This document shows, in pieces, positions 17,026 to 27,491 of a stretch of 61,506 nt of DNA (position 1 is its first letter; every line of letters begins with the position of its first letter). Made by a program: the position numbers and the translations under genes. The notes under the pieces were generated by a model. It did no database searches. It saw only the letters and a list, made by a program, of their open reading frames with translations, and had not been told where the DNA came from. The DNA lies in the NCBI GenBank assembly GCA_020061995.1, contig JAGUXE010000236.1:1-61506 (forward strand). Direction: 5' to 3'. The stretch is from Ignavibacteriales bacterium. Lineage in GTDB: Bacteria > Bacteroidota > Ignavibacteria > Ignavibacteriales > Ignavibacteriaceae.

Positions 17026-19305
17026 TTGAAATTTACAGTTAAATTCAGGTTAATGGTCTTTCTTGTAATGACTATAATTTTCGGAATCCTTTTCTTTGTG
17101 CAAGGACGTATTCATGACCAATCAATTAAAAAGGAGCTTGAAGATCGTGCTGCAACTGTAGCGAAAGTGTTAGCTTCCTCAGTTCAAAAGGCTTTTGTTG
17201 AAAATAAATTTGAAGAACTGAATCATTCAGTTGAAAACGTTGGTGATCAACAAGAAATAGCATTCATCGCAGTTTTTGATAATGTTGGAACACTGATTTC
17301 AATCTATCAGGACACCGTATTAATTCCCATTAATTATGAAGAATTTCTTTTTGAAAATGAAGATGTTATAGATATTAATATTTATGATAGGGAGTTAAGT
17401 AGTATAAAAGTTCCCATTATTGATGATGGACATTTTTGGGGAACCATTCACCTCATTTTTGATCAAACTTCAATTCATAGTCGACTTTATAGCTATAGAG
17501 TTTATAGTTTTATTCTACTCGGATTTGGAATTATTGCTGTAATCCTTGCTGCATGGTTTTTAACTCGATACATCAGCAAACCAATTGAAGAATTGCAAAT
17601 TGGAACATTAAAAATTGCAGAGGGCAAATTTGATTATAAGTTGTCTATTAATCGAAATGATGAGATTGGACAATTAGCAGCGGCATTTAATAAAATGTCT
17701 CAATCTATTAATGATATGATTAATGAACTTTCAGAAAAGAATAAAGAGCTGAGTGATGCAACTTCGCGTTTAAGATGGTTAAGTCAAATTTCTTCGCAAA
17801 TGGGTGAAGGGGTTATAGTCACCGACCTGGGAGGAATCATAACTTTTGTAAATAGCGCATGGTTAAAAATTCACGGATATACAAACAATGAATTTGTGGG
17901 GAAACACGTAAGTCTTTTCTTCAATGCTGAACAATTCGAACAACAATTGATTCCACTTATTGAAAAAGTAATAGATGAAGAACAATTTAGCGGTGAAATC
18001 GGACACTTAAAAGATGACGGAACAATTTTTCCGACTGAATCAACTGCAACTTTATTAAAAGATAGGGATGGAAAAAAAATCGGGATAATTCAGATTGCAA
18101 TTGATATTACTCAAAGAAAAGAGAATGAGAAACAATTAATTGAACAACGTGAAATAGCAGAGGAGGCGAGTAGATTAAAGTCTTCCTTCCTTGCAAATAT
18201 GAGTCACGAATTGAGAACTCCGATGTTTGGAATTTTGGGGTACTCCGAAATTCTTATGGAGACTGAAGTAGATCCAGATAAAAAAACAATGCTCCAAACC
18301 ATCTTCCAGAGCGGAACACGACTTCTAGAAACTCTAAACTTGATACTTGATCTTTCGAAAATTGAAGCTGACAAAATCGAAATAAAATTTGATGAAGTTG
18401 ATGTCGTCCGAACCATTAATGAAACAATAGTTCTATTTTCTAAAGCTGCCGAAAATAAGAAATTAACTCTAAGTTTTGAAACTGCCGTAGATTATCTTAT
18501 TCTAAAAATTGATGAGAGATTATTACGTGAAGCATTAAATAACCTTGTTAATAACGCAATAAAATATACCCCAAGTGGATCTGTAAACGTTTTACTCGAT
18601 GTCGAATCCCACTTCGCAGAAAAGTTCGCGGTAATTAAAGTAGTTGACACGGGTATTGGTATTGCCGAGGAAAGTAGAGCTTTGATATTTGAGGAATTCC
18701 GTCAGGTTAGTGAAGGATTTAACCGTAGTTTTGAAGGGGCAGGATTAGGGCTATCAATTACAAAAAAATTCATAGAAAAAATGAATGGGCAAATTTTTGT
18801 TGAGAGTGAATTGAATGTCGGCTCAACATTTGTCTTGCGATTCCCATTAAAGGAAGAAGCTACTAAAAAAGTATTTAAACAAATCCCGGTAACTGAAAAA
18901 GATTCAATAATAATAACTCCTCCTGCAGAAATTCAACCTTCCATTTTAGTTGTTGAAAATGATGAAATCAACCAGAGTATTATAACTTTGTATCTGAAAA
19001 ATCGTTATACCGTAGATATAGTTTCAAGTGGTGAACAAGCACTTGAAGCAATTAAAAACAAACAATATTCAGTATTACTTATGGATATTAATCTCGGTAG
19101 AGGGATGAATGGACTTGAGGCAACTCAAATTATTCGCAAGCATTCTAATTATAAAGAGATACCGATTATTGCAGTTACGGCATTCGCTATGTCAGGAGAC
19201 AGACAGGAATTTATATCAAAAGGATGCAGCCATTATATAGCAAAACCATTCGGGAAAGAAGAAATTTTACAACTATTACAAAAAGTAGTTAAACTGAATA
19301 ATTGA
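17026..19305 (+). CDS. Hybrid sensor histidine kinase (HAMP-PAS-HisKA-HATPase-REC)
   Basis: A 759-residue inner-membrane sensor. TM1 about 7-27, a periplasmic region about 28-158, TM2 about 162-183, HAMP about 184-236, PAS about 252-366, HisKA with the phospho-accepting His394 in MSHELRTPMFG, an ATPase domain with NNLVNNAIKYT, DTGIGI and GAGLGLSI, and a C-terminal receiver with Asp687 in LLMDINLG and lysine in AKPFG. The TTG at 17026, 1 nt after the upstream stop, gives MKFTVKFRLMV, a good TM1 start. No separate response regulator or DNA-binding output is encoded beside it, so the phosphorelay partner is elsewhere. Confidence 0.93.
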   Translation: MKFTVKFRLMVFLVMTIIFGILFFVQGRIHDQSIKKELEDRAATVAKVLASSVQKAFVENKFEELNHSVENVGDQQEIAFIAVFDNVGTLISIYQDTVLIPINYEEFLFENEDVIDINIYDRELSSIKVPIIDDGHFWGTIHLIFDQTSIHSRLYSYRVYSFILLGFGIIAVILAAWFLTRYISKPIEELQIGTLKIAEGKFDYKLSINRNDEIGQLAAAFNKMSQSINDMINELSEKNKELSDATSRLRWLSQISSQMGEGVIVTDLGGIITFVNSAWLKIHGYTNNEFVGKHVSLFFNAEQFEQQLIPLIEKVIDEEQFSGEIGHLKDDGTIFPTESTATLLKDRDGKKIGIIQIAIDITQRKENEKQLIEQREIAEEASRLKSSFLANMSHELRTPMFGILGYSEILMETEVDPDKKTMLQTIFQSGTRLLETLNLILDLSKIEADKIEIKFDEVDVVRTINETIVLFSKAAENKKLTLSFETAVDYLILKIDERLLREALNNLVNNAIKYTPSGSVNVLLDVESHFAEKFAVIKVVDTGIGIAEESRALIFEEFRQVSEGFNRSFEGAGLGLSITKKFIEKMNGQIFVESELNVGSTFVLRFPLKEEATKKVFKQIPVTEKDSIIITPPAEIQPSILVVENDEINQSIITLYLKNRYTVDIVSSGEQALEAIKNKQYSVLLMDINLGRGMNGLEATQIIRKHSNYKEIPIIAVTAFAMSGDRQEFISKGCSHYIAKPFGKEEILQLLQKVVKLNN

Positions 19306-19334
19306 AATGCGAACCGTAGTCCGCATTTCAATTT
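19302..19334 (+). terminator. Terminator hairpin overlapping the kinase stop codon
   Basis: A perfect 10-bp stem TTGAAATGCG (19302-19311) with CGCATTTCAA (19322-19331) includes the TGA stop (19303-19305), then TTT. The opposing secreted-protein gene ends only 13 nt later. Confidence 0.65.
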
Positions 19335-19343
19335 CAGCAAGAA

Positions 19344-22300
19344 TTATCGTATCAGAATCATTTTCTTTGTCTGGACAAATTTACCACTTTGAAGTTTATA
19401 GAAATAAACACCACTTGATAAATACGAAGCATCAAAATCAACATTGTGTAGACCAGCATCTTTTTCTCCATCAACCAGAATTGCAACTTCATTTCCGAGT
19501 ATATCATAAACTCTTAAAGAGACTTTCCCGCTGTTTTCCAATTGGTAATATATAATTGTATTCGGGTTAAAAGGATTAGGATAATTTTGTTTCAATTCGA
19601 ATGTGAAATTATTAAGTCCTTCCTTAATGTCAGTTGGACTAGCGTTAATTTGGAAACTATATATTTGTCCGTCGGTTACCGCAAACGAATGATTGAAAAC
19701 TGTAAGCATGTTAATACTTCCTGTTATGCTCGTTCCGGTAAGGTGGAAATGATATTCATTCCTAATCGATTCAGGAATTACAGCTAGAATTGTTTCCCAA
19801 CTCAATATGGTTGTTCCCGCACTTTTAGACATCACTTTAAATGACCAACTTTTCCCCTCCAAAGGATTTGTAAATGGGGATTTAATATCGGAAGCAAATT
19901 TTGAAACAAAATTACTCCAGCCATGATTTTCAAAATAAGTCTCAACCGCATTTTGTGAAGGGGAAATAGGTGGTTTTGCCAAATCATATTTAACATCAAA
20001 TCCATCAGTTGCATTTACATTCACACCGAAATTCAGAAGATTATCTGTCATTCCGTTCACCGAAGCAAGAATCGGAACTGACCAGTTATTTATCTCTAAC
20101 TCACCATCATCTATAATGATTTTACTTGCCGGTAAGCCGCTTGTAGAGTCGTGATAGAATAGAGTGCTGATTCCACTTTTCAATGCTAATAACCAATATC
20201 CAGACCATTGAGACAATGTATCTTTTGTTGAATAAGAAGTGCCATTATACGTGTAATAATTATTTTGTATCCACCCGGAATCAACCGCTGATACTGCATT
20301 AACGGTGGAAGTCCCATCAGTAAAATAGACCAAAGATTTTAAGTAACTTCTGACGAAAGGAGTAGCAACCAAATTCCATCCTGCATTCAAAGATTTTGTT
20401 TGATTAGATGTTATTGCAGTTCCTGTTACATCGACCGTATCACTTGATTCGATTCCCAGCCAATAACCATTTCCGGCATTTATAGTCGTTGAGCTTTGAT
20501 ATCCTGCAGTGCTGCTATAGTTATACAAAAAGAATAAATCCAGATCATCACCAAAAACCACAGATGTTAAATTATTATCCGGTTGTATAGGAACGGATAT
20601 TAAATTCCATCCACTTCCGAATATCCTTGACAGGGTGGCAGTGATTCCTGTTCCATTTAAGTCAATTGATAGAGTGTCAATATCATTACTCATAAATTTG
20701 AGAGTTGCTGTGTAAAGTTGGGAATTTACCGGACGAAATTTCACTACAACTGTTGCCGAATCATTTATGCTAACATTATACGAAGTTCCCGATGTGACAG
20801 AAAAAATATTATTCGATACTACTACATTTGATACAGCAAGAGTTGTATCGCCGGTATTATAAATCTTGAAACTTAGTGATGAATCATAATCAATTTTAAC
20901 AGCACCAAATGCCAATGAGGAAACGCTCGCACTGATATTTGGGGTTAAGACATAACCTGTACCGGAAAGAGTAATCGATAGTGTATCTGCATCATTGCTT
21001 AATACTTTTAGCATACCCGAAAAAGATTGTGCCGATGAAGGAGAAAAATTTACATTAATTTGAGTTGAATCATTAAGACCAACATTAAATGGGGTAGATT
21101 TTGAAGATGTAAAAACGGCATTCGTGAATATTAGTTGAGTTACTGTTAATACTGTGTCACCTCTATTTGCAACATAGAATGAAATTGTTGAGTCGTTACC
21201 GACTTTGATATTTCCATAATTTAATGAAGTGGTAAACGATGAAATATTTGGAGTTAGTATTTCTCCTGCTCCACTAAGTGTGATGGAAAGAGTTGGAGTA
21301 TCAGGGTCATTGCTGCTGATACTTATTGAACCGTTAAAAGTACCCGCGGCTCTTGGTGCAAATTTTATGGGGACATGCATCGTATCATTTTCAGAAAGAC
21401 TTTTTGTTATAGGTCCATAATATGAGTAAAAATCTCCTGAAGCAGCAATATTTGAAATATCTAATGCTAATTGTCCGGAGTTCGTGAGTACCAAAGTTGC
21501 AGTAGAATCTTGATTAGTTTTTAGTGTCCCAAAATTTATTGAACTAGCGTTTGATGAAATATTAGGTTCAGATAAAGTCACTCCAATTATTAACTCGAAA
21601 ACTTTAGCTCCCCCGGAACCCGAATTATAAACATAACTACTTGTTTTAATATTGTGGACGGAGTCCGTCGCTACATCTTTTATTTTAATATTATAATTTG
21701 ATGGAACAAAATCGAAAAGGGAAGCTGATAATGTAACATCACTGTTTGTTTTATCTGTGTTGATCGTGAAATTCCATGTTTCAGTAGTTGCACTCAAATC
21801 AGTTAGTGCTCTGAAATCGCGAAGATAATTATTCCCAAGATTACTTGTCCATGATGCATGTGGGAAATAGATTTCAATAAAATCAGAAACAGGGGTTGGA
21901 GGTTTAGGAAGATCAATTCCCGCATCAAGACCGTTAGTAGCATTAGAAGCCATTCCTGCATAAGATACTGCTGATTTAGAGTTCACAGAAGCATTCAGCT
22001 TAACTAACCATGAGTAGTTATTTTTGTGATATGAACTATTTGGTTGAATGGAATCATAGAGATAGTAATAGTAATAAGATGAAATTGCACCACTTGGCTT
22101 ATATCCATCGATTGAGGCATCAGAAGGATTAAAAGCATAGGACCATTCATTTCCATCAACTTTGTTAATAAAATAACTCACTACTTTAATATGCTTAGGG
22201 TTTCCCAATTTTGCTTTTTCAATTCTAATCTCAATATAGTTTGTCCCGTCATTATCCCAGACACTCATATCATGTGGCGTAATATTTATCCATGAAGTCC

Positions 22301-22691
22301 CATTAAAATATTTGAGAGTATCAGCACCAGATGTTGTCCTGATTTGGATAAGATAATCAGCTCTGAAAGGTAATTGCCAATTTTGAGTATTGAAACTGAC
22401 AGCAGTTCTTGTCCCATTTCCATCATTTGGGTTGAGTTGTGGATCAGTATCAAGATAAAATAAGATTAACTTATCATTCGTGTGAGTTGATCCGACGTCA
22501 GCACCTGTATAACCTAAATAAATATAACTTTCATCCCATGTTACATATGAAGTATAACCGGTACTGCTTGTAGCAAATGCTTCCGGTGAAGTAAAATCGT
22601 TATTCCCATCAATGTTTATCGAATGATAGCTTTGTGGGAAAATAGTTGTACTTAAAACAAAGAAAAGAAATAGTCCTATAACAGTTCTCAT
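19344..22691 (-). CDS. Large secreted protein: CBM9-like domain, choice-of-anchor-D repeats, type IX sorting domain
   Basis: A 1115-residue surface or secreted protein. Signal peptide 1-20 (ending TTIFPQ). Residues about 21-245 resemble a CBM9/DOMON-like carbohydrate-binding sandwich. Residues about 375-690 hold at least three similar Ig-like repeats of about 100 residues with SNDxDTxxxxLSGxG ends (ASH/choice-of-anchor-D type). Residues about 690-860 contain two copies of a GWNLISVP...GYWL motif. A second sandwich and the C-terminal sorting domain (QNYPNPFNPNT near 1035, SSGVYFYKL near the end) follow. No catalytic domain is recognised; likely adhesive or polysaccharide-binding. Confidence 0.8.
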   Translation of the reverse strand: MRTVIGLFLFFVLSTTIFPQSYHSINIDGNNDFTSPEAFATSSTGYTSYVTWDESYIYLGYTGADVGSTHTNDKLILFYLDTDPQLNPNDGNGTRTAVSFNTQNWQLPFRADYLIQIRTTSGADTLKYFNGTSWINITPHDMSVWDNDGTNYIEIRIEKAKLGNPKHIKVVSYFINKVDGNEWSYAFNPSDASIDGYKPSGAISSYYYYYLYDSIQPNSSYHKNNYSWLVKLNASVNSKSAVSYAGMASNATNGLDAGIDLPKPPTPVSDFIEIYFPHASWTSNLGNNYLRDFRALTDLSATTETWNFTINTDKTNSDVTLSASLFDFVPSNYNIKIKDVATDSVHNIKTSSYVYNSGSGGAKVFELIIGVTLSEPNISSNASSINFGTLKTNQDSTATLVLTNSGQLALDISNIAASGDFYSYYGPITKSLSENDTMHVPIKFAPRAAGTFNGSISISSNDPDTPTLSITLSGAGEILTPNISSFTTSLNYGNIKVGNDSTISFYVANRGDTVLTVTQLIFTNAVFTSSKSTPFNVGLNDSTQINVNFSPSSAQSFSGMLKVLSNDADTLSITLSGTGYVLTPNISASVSSLAFGAVKIDYDSSLSFKIYNTGDTTLAVSNVVVSNNIFSVTSGTSYNVSINDSATVVVKFRPVNSQLYTATLKFMSNDIDTLSIDLNGTGITATLSRIFGSGWNLISVPIQPDNNLTSVVFGDDLDLFFLYNYSSTAGYQSSTTINAGNGYWLGIESSDTVDVTGTAITSNQTKSLNAGWNLVATPFVRSYLKSLVYFTDGTSTVNAVSAVDSGWIQNNYYTYNGTSYSTKDTLSQWSGYWLLALKSGISTLFYHDSTSGLPASKIIIDDGELEINNWSVPILASVNGMTDNLLNFGVNVNATDGFDVKYDLAKPPISPSQNAVETYFENHGWSNFVSKFASDIKSPFTNPLEGKSWSFKVMSKSAGTTILSWETILAVIPESIRNEYHFHLTGTSITGSINMLTVFNHSFAVTDGQIYSFQINASPTDIKEGLNNFTFELKQNYPNPFNPNTIIYYQLENSGKVSLRVYDILGNEVAILVDGEKDAGLHNVDFDASYLSSGVYFYKLQSGKFVQTKKMILIR

Positions 22692-22844
22692 AGCTCCCTC
22701 ATAATGTAATTTAGTGACAAGATAAAAACTCTTTTTTTTGTAAAATCCAATTGTCGAAAAATATTTGTTGATTCAGTAAAACAGTGATTGTGAAATTAAC
22801 TTTTTTATGATTTAAAATGAAAAAGAAGTGATTTACGAAATTGT

Positions 22845-23174
22845 TCAGACCAAATTATCACTACTGACAAATTTTAATCCGATTATTCCGATTACAATTA
22901 ACAAAATAAATCCTAAACGTACGATGTCTTTCGATTCATTAAAAAGAACAATCCCTAGAATAGCAGTCCCGACTGCGCCGATACCAGTCCAGACCGCATA
23001 AGCAGTTCCGACGGGTAAAGATTTTAATGAATAAGCAAGTAATCCCATGCTAATTACCATACTAATAATCGTAAAAATTGAAGGAGTCAATTTTGAGAAA
23101 CCTTCCGAATATTTTAACCCAATTGCCCAAGCAATCTCAAACAGCCCCGCAATTATTAGAATTATCCAATGCAT
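22845..23174 (-). CDS. Small multidrug resistance protein, Gdx/SugE guanidinium exporter type
   Basis: A 109-residue, four-helix inner-membrane exporter. The essential proton-coupled glutamate is Glu13 in [14 protein letters not shown]. The signature [17 protein letters not shown] (about 53-69) and the WxIGLKYSxGF segment match the Gdx (SugE) branch, which exports guanidinium, rather than the EmrE multidrug branch. It starts 10 nt after uvrA ends, so the two are probably cotranscribed. I looked for a guanidine riboswitch; there is no room for one between the genes. Confidence 0.9.
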   Translation of the reverse strand: MHWIILIIAGLFEIAWAIGLKYSEGFSKLTPSIFTIISMVISMGLLAYSLKSLPVGTAYAVWTGIGAVGTAILGIVLFNESKDIVRLGFILLIVIGIIGLKFVSSDNLV

Positions 23175-23184
23175 AATTTATCCT

Positions 23185-25956
23185 TTAAGTAAGATATTGT
23201 TTTAAGAATTTCCCTGTCCATGAGTTTACATTAGCTGCTATTTCTTCAGGAAGTCCTGTTGCAACAACATTTCCCCCTTTATCTCCGGCATCAGGGCCAA
23301 GGTCAATTATATAATCGGCACATTTGATAACTTCCATATTATGCTCAATTACAACAACCGAATTGTTTTTTTCAATTAACATTTGAAAACATTTCAATAA
23401 TTTAGAAATGTCAGCAAAATGAAGTCCCGTTGTCGGTTCATCAAAGATAAAAAGAGTATGTTTGTTATCTCGTACTTCATTAAGATAAGATGAGAGTTTA
23501 ATTCTTTGAGCTTCACCTCCGGAAAGGGTGTTTGAAGGCTGACCTAATTTTATATACCCCAAACCGACATCAGAGAGAGTTTGAAGTAGTCGCTCAATCC
23601 TTTTATTCCCTGCAAAATATTCAATTGATTCGTCAACGGTCATATTTAAAACATCGATAATATTCTTACCATGAAAAGTTATTTCACGAACTTCCTTTTT
23701 AAAACGTGTTCCTTTACAATCTTCGCATTCGAGGAAAATGTCGGCAAGGAATTGCATTTCTACTTTGATAAACCCTTCGCCCTGGCATGTCTCACACCTT
23801 CCCCCTGGAACATTGAATGAAAAGTAACCCGGCTTATAACCTTTAGCTTTTGCCTGATGAGTCATCGCAAAGAGCTCGCGAATCAATTCGTATGCTTTGA
23901 CATAACTAATTGGATTGGAGCGAGGACTTTTGCCGATAGGGGATTGATCCACAATCTCAATTCCATCTATGTATTGAACACCGATTATATCATCAAACTT
24001 TCCAATTTTGTTTGGATTCAATCCAATATATTTTGCAATTCCTCCATAAAGCACATCATGAACGAGAGTACTTTTCCCTGAACCACTGACTCCCGTAATA
24101 ACAACAAATTTGTGAAGAGGAATATCTACATCAATATTTTTTAAATTGTTTTCATATGCACCTTTGATAGTTATCAGAGAAGTCTTTTCTGTATTTCTAT
24201 TTACCGGAATTTTAATTTCAAGCTTACCTGAAAGGTATTGGCCGGTTAGTGAATTTTCATTCTTAATTATTTCTGCATAGGTCCCTTGAGCGGTAATTGT
24301 TCCACCGTGAATACCGGCATGAGGTCCCATATCGACAATAAAATCAGCCTCTCGTATCATTTCCGGATCATGCTCGACAACTAAAACTGAGTTCCCGATA
24401 TCTCTTAAGTTTTTTAAAATATTTATCAACTTAATATTATCTCTCGGATGCAGTCCAATGCTTGGTTCATCAAGCACATATAGTGTTCCGACTAAAGAAG
24501 AACCTAAAGCTGTTGCCAAATTAATTCGTTGTGTTTCACCACCGGAAAGTGTAGAGCTTAATCTGTCAAGTGTAAGATAACTTAGCCCAACATCATTTAG
24601 GAAGGTCAATCTTTTAATCAATTCTTTAATAATTCTTTCAGCAACTTGAAGATCATAATTGGAAAATTTGAGTGATTTAAACCAATCAAGAGTTTGCTCA
24701 ATTGGCATTTGTACTACCTCAACAATCGACTTTGAATCTATTTTCACTTGAAGTGCTTCTCTTCTTAGACGTGTTCCTTTGCAAGCGTTACAAGCAGTAT
24801 ACCCTCTGTATTTACTTAGCAAAATTCGATAATGCATTTTATAAGTTTTGCTTTCAAGGTCCTCAAAGTAATGATTTATTCCTTTGTATGAGCCAAAACC
24901 TTTTTTTACAAGGTTTACCTGTTCTTCACTTAACTCCCTAAATGGAGTATGAAGGGGGATGTTAAATTTTTGTGCATTCTTTACAAGTTCACGAATATAA
25001 TGGCTGAATTTAGGAGTTCTGAAAGGGGCAATTGCTCCATCCATAATTGATAAATTTGGATTAGGAACAACCAAATTCATGTCTATTCCGATTACTTTAC
25101 TGAAGCCTTGACAAACCGGACACGCTCCAAAGGGATTGTTAAAAGAAAAGAATCGTGGTTCAGGTTCTTCATAACGAATATTACAACATTCATAAAATTT
25201 GTTATAAGTGAAGACCTCATTTGAATCAGCATTGATAATTGCAATTCGGCTTTCCCCCTCTTTGAAAGCGATCTCAATCGTATCAGCAAGTTTTTCTCTA
25301 ATCTTTCCTTTGCTGATTTTGAAGCGTTCGATTATTACATATATATCTTTTTTCGTTTTTGGAAGAGTATAGGATTCGTTAAGATCAATAAGTTTGTTTT
25401 TAATGAATAGCCTAAAGAAACCTCTCTTAATCAGAAGATCAATTTCATCTTTTATGCCTCGTCCTTCATGGTCATGAAGAGGAAAACCGAGATAACATTT
25501 TGCTCCATCATCAAATTTTTCGAGCGCTTCTGTAACAACACCGGTTGTAGCTTTCTTAACTTCCTTACCACAATTAATGCAGATAGTTTTTCCTATCCGT
25601 GCGAAAAGTAATCGTAAGTAATCATATACTTCAGTAGATGTCCCTACTGTTGATCGTGTATTCTTTGAGCCTGTTTTTTGTTCGATAGCTACTGCAGGGC
25701 TTATACCTGTTATTAAATCAACATCGGGTTTGTTTATGCGTTCTAGAAATTGTCTTGCGTAGGAGGAGAGGCTTTCCACATATCTACGCTGTCCTTCTGC
25801 ATAAATTGTATCGAAGACTAGTGAGGATTTACCGCTGCCACTAACTCCGGTAAAAACAATTAGTTTATTTGCCGGAATTTGAAGATCAACGTTTTTAAGA
25901 TTATGCTCACGTGCTCCTTTTACTGTAATTATTTTTTCTTTTACCGATTTTCTCAA
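23185..25956 (-). CDS. uvrA: Excinuclease ABC subunit A
   Basis: The damage-recognition ATPase of nucleotide excision repair. Length 923 residues, normal. It has two ABC modules: Walker A GVSGSGKSSL near 38 and GVSGSGKSTL near 627; signature LSGGETQR near 485 and LSGGEAQR near 820. Zinc-binding cysteine pairs occur at CINC, CPVC/CNAC (first half) and CETC...CEDC (second half). The family start (KEKIITVKGAREHNLKN) supports the ATG chosen. The gdx gene follows after 10 nt. Confidence 0.97.
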   Translation of the reverse strand: MRKSVKEKIITVKGAREHNLKNVDLQIPANKLIVFTGVSGSGKSSLVFDTIYAEGQRRYVESLSSYARQFLERINKPDVDLITGISPAVAIEQKTGSKNTRSTVGTSTEVYDYLRLLFARIGKTICINCGKEVKKATTGVVTEALEKFDDGAKCYLGFPLHDHEGRGIKDEIDLLIKRGFFRLFIKNKLIDLNESYTLPKTKKDIYVIIERFKISKGKIREKLADTIEIAFKEGESRIAIINADSNEVFTYNKFYECCNIRYEEPEPRFFSFNNPFGACPVCQGFSKVIGIDMNLVVPNPNLSIMDGAIAPFRTPKFSHYIRELVKNAQKFNIPLHTPFRELSEEQVNLVKKGFGSYKGINHYFEDLESKTYKMHYRILLSKYRGYTACNACKGTRLRREALQVKIDSKSIVEVVQMPIEQTLDWFKSLKFSNYDLQVAERIIKELIKRLTFLNDVGLSYLTLDRLSSTLSGGETQRINLATALGSSLVGTLYVLDEPSIGLHPRDNIKLINILKNLRDIGNSVLVVEHDPEMIREADFIVDMGPHAGIHGGTITAQGTYAEIIKNENSLTGQYLSGKLEIKIPVNRNTEKTSLITIKGAYENNLKNIDVDIPLHKFVVITGVSGSGKSTLVHDVLYGGIAKYIGLNPNKIGKFDDIIGVQYIDGIEIVDQSPIGKSPRSNPISYVKAYELIRELFAMTHQAKAKGYKPGYFSFNVPGGRCETCQGEGFIKVEMQFLADIFLECEDCKGTRFKKEVREITFHGKNIIDVLNMTVDESIEYFAGNKRIERLLQTLSDVGLGYIKLGQPSNTLSGGEAQRIKLSSYLNEVRDNKHTLFIFDEPTTGLHFADISKLLKCFQMLIEKNNSVVVIEHNMEVIKCADYIIDLGPDAGDKGGNVVATGLPEEIAANVNSWTGKFLKQYLT

Positions 25957-26199
25957 CTATTAAAACTTTCCTTTAAGAGATAAACATCTTTTCTGACAAT
26001 TGGTTTCAAACACAACTCTAAAGTTAGTAAAAAAAGAGAGCAAGCCGTAAAAACTTTTTATCAGAACAGTCAAAATGTTAAAGCAAATTCAGTTACTTAA
26101 TTATTCATCAGTCAGCTAACAAACTATTCCTTATATTGTCAACACATTTTTAAGAATATTTTAAACGCTTTTTTCTTTTAACTTCAAAACGGACAATTG

Positions 26200-27396
26200 A
26201 TGATTTATCAATATCAAAACAATAATGTTTTTTTCGCTCAAGTACCCGGTCAAATGGAAAAATTTGCCGAGGAAGAAATTATATCATTAGGGGCGATAAA
26301 CATAAAATTGGAATATCGGGGAATCTATTTCGAAGCTGACAAATTGTCACTTTACCGGATTAACTATCAGTCGAGATTGATATCGAGAGTTTTGGCTCCT
26401 TTGATAACATTCCCTTGCTACACCCCCGGTAGTTTACTCAAAACAGCAGAATCAATTGAATGGGATAAAATATTTTCTATTGACCAAACTTTTGCAATAA
26501 CAGCATCCGTTTCCAAAAGTAAGATTACGAATTCCCTTTATGCGGCTCAAAGCTTAAAGGATGGAATCGCTGACTATTTCAGAAATAAATTGGGCAGACG
26601 ACCGAATGTAAATGTGAGTAACCCGGATGTCAGATTTAATTTACACATCGAAAAAGATCAGGCGATTATTAGTATAGATACTTCCGGGGAATCGCTCCAT
26701 AAAAGGGGATACAGACTTCTTGCAGGTGAAGCCCCCATGCAAGAAACGCTTGCAGCCGCAATTATTCGATTGAGTAATTGGGATGGTGAAAATACTTTAT
26801 GGGATTGCATGTGCGGTTCGGGAACAATTTTGTGCGAAGCATTAATGCATTATTGCAGAATTCCGGCTCAGTATTTAAGAAGTAATTTCGGTTTTTTTTA
26901 CATGCCCGATTTCGACAAAAATATTTGGTTGAAGCTAAAACAAGATGTAGATAAAAATATCCGTCCGCTTCCTAAGCGATTAATTAAAGGAAGTGACATT
27001 TCCCAGAGAATTATCGTTACAGCGAGAGAAAATCTTTCTAGGCTTCCTTTTTCAGAAAATGTTGAACTTTCCGGACAACCTTTTCAACATATAAATAAAT
27101 TTGAGAATGGAACTCTAATTACAAATCCGCCGTACGGAATTCGTCTTGGCAAAATTGAGGATGTGCAACTGCTCTATAAAGATCTTGGTGATTTCATCAA
27201 AACAAATTGTAAAGGAACTACAGCCTTTATTTATACCGGTGATCCATCCTTGAGAAAACATATCGGGTTAAGAACTTCCAAACGTATTCCTCTTGTGAAC
27301 GGAAAGTTAGAAGGGGTTTTAGTCCAAATAGATAGTTATGAAGGAAGCAAAAAAAGAAAATATAGAGATAACGAAACTGACCAAATTGAAGAATAA
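26200..27396 (+). CDS. THUMP-domain class I RNA methyltransferase (RlmL/RlmK-N type)
   Basis: A 398-residue enzyme with an N-terminal ferredoxin-like/THUMP region (about 1-160) and a C-terminal Rossmann methyltransferase. Visible motifs are DCMCGSGTILCEA (SAM binding, about 205-217) and the NPPYGIR catalytic motif (about 308-314). This is the family of guanine-N2 methyltransferases acting on 23S rRNA (RlmL, m2G2445 in E. coli) or tRNA (TrmN/Trm14). I took the ATG at 26200 rather than an adjacent TTG. The target is not deducible from the sequence alone. It lies divergently from uvrA. Confidence 0.88.
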   Translation: MIYQYQNNNVFFAQVPGQMEKFAEEEIISLGAINIKLEYRGIYFEADKLSLYRINYQSRLISRVLAPLITFPCYTPGSLLKTAESIEWDKIFSIDQTFAITASVSKSKITNSLYAAQSLKDGIADYFRNKLGRRPNVNVSNPDVRFNLHIEKDQAIISIDTSGESLHKRGYRLLAGEAPMQETLAAAIIRLSNWDGENTLWDCMCGSGTILCEALMHYCRIPAQYLRSNFGFFYMPDFDKNIWLKLKQDVDKNIRPLPKRLIKGSDISQRIIVTARENLSRLPFSENVELSGQPFQHINKFENGTLITNPPYGIRLGKIEDVQLLYKDLGDFIKTNCKGTTAFIYTGDPSLRKHIGLRTSKRIPLVNGKLEGVLVQIDSYEGSKKRKYRDNETDQIEE

Positions 27397-27491
27397 GGAT
27401 TCTTACTTGAAATTAACTTGATTTATTATTAATTATAAATCACTGATTGTAAACGCTTTAGTAAATAAAATAGATTACGAGATTATTAAAA

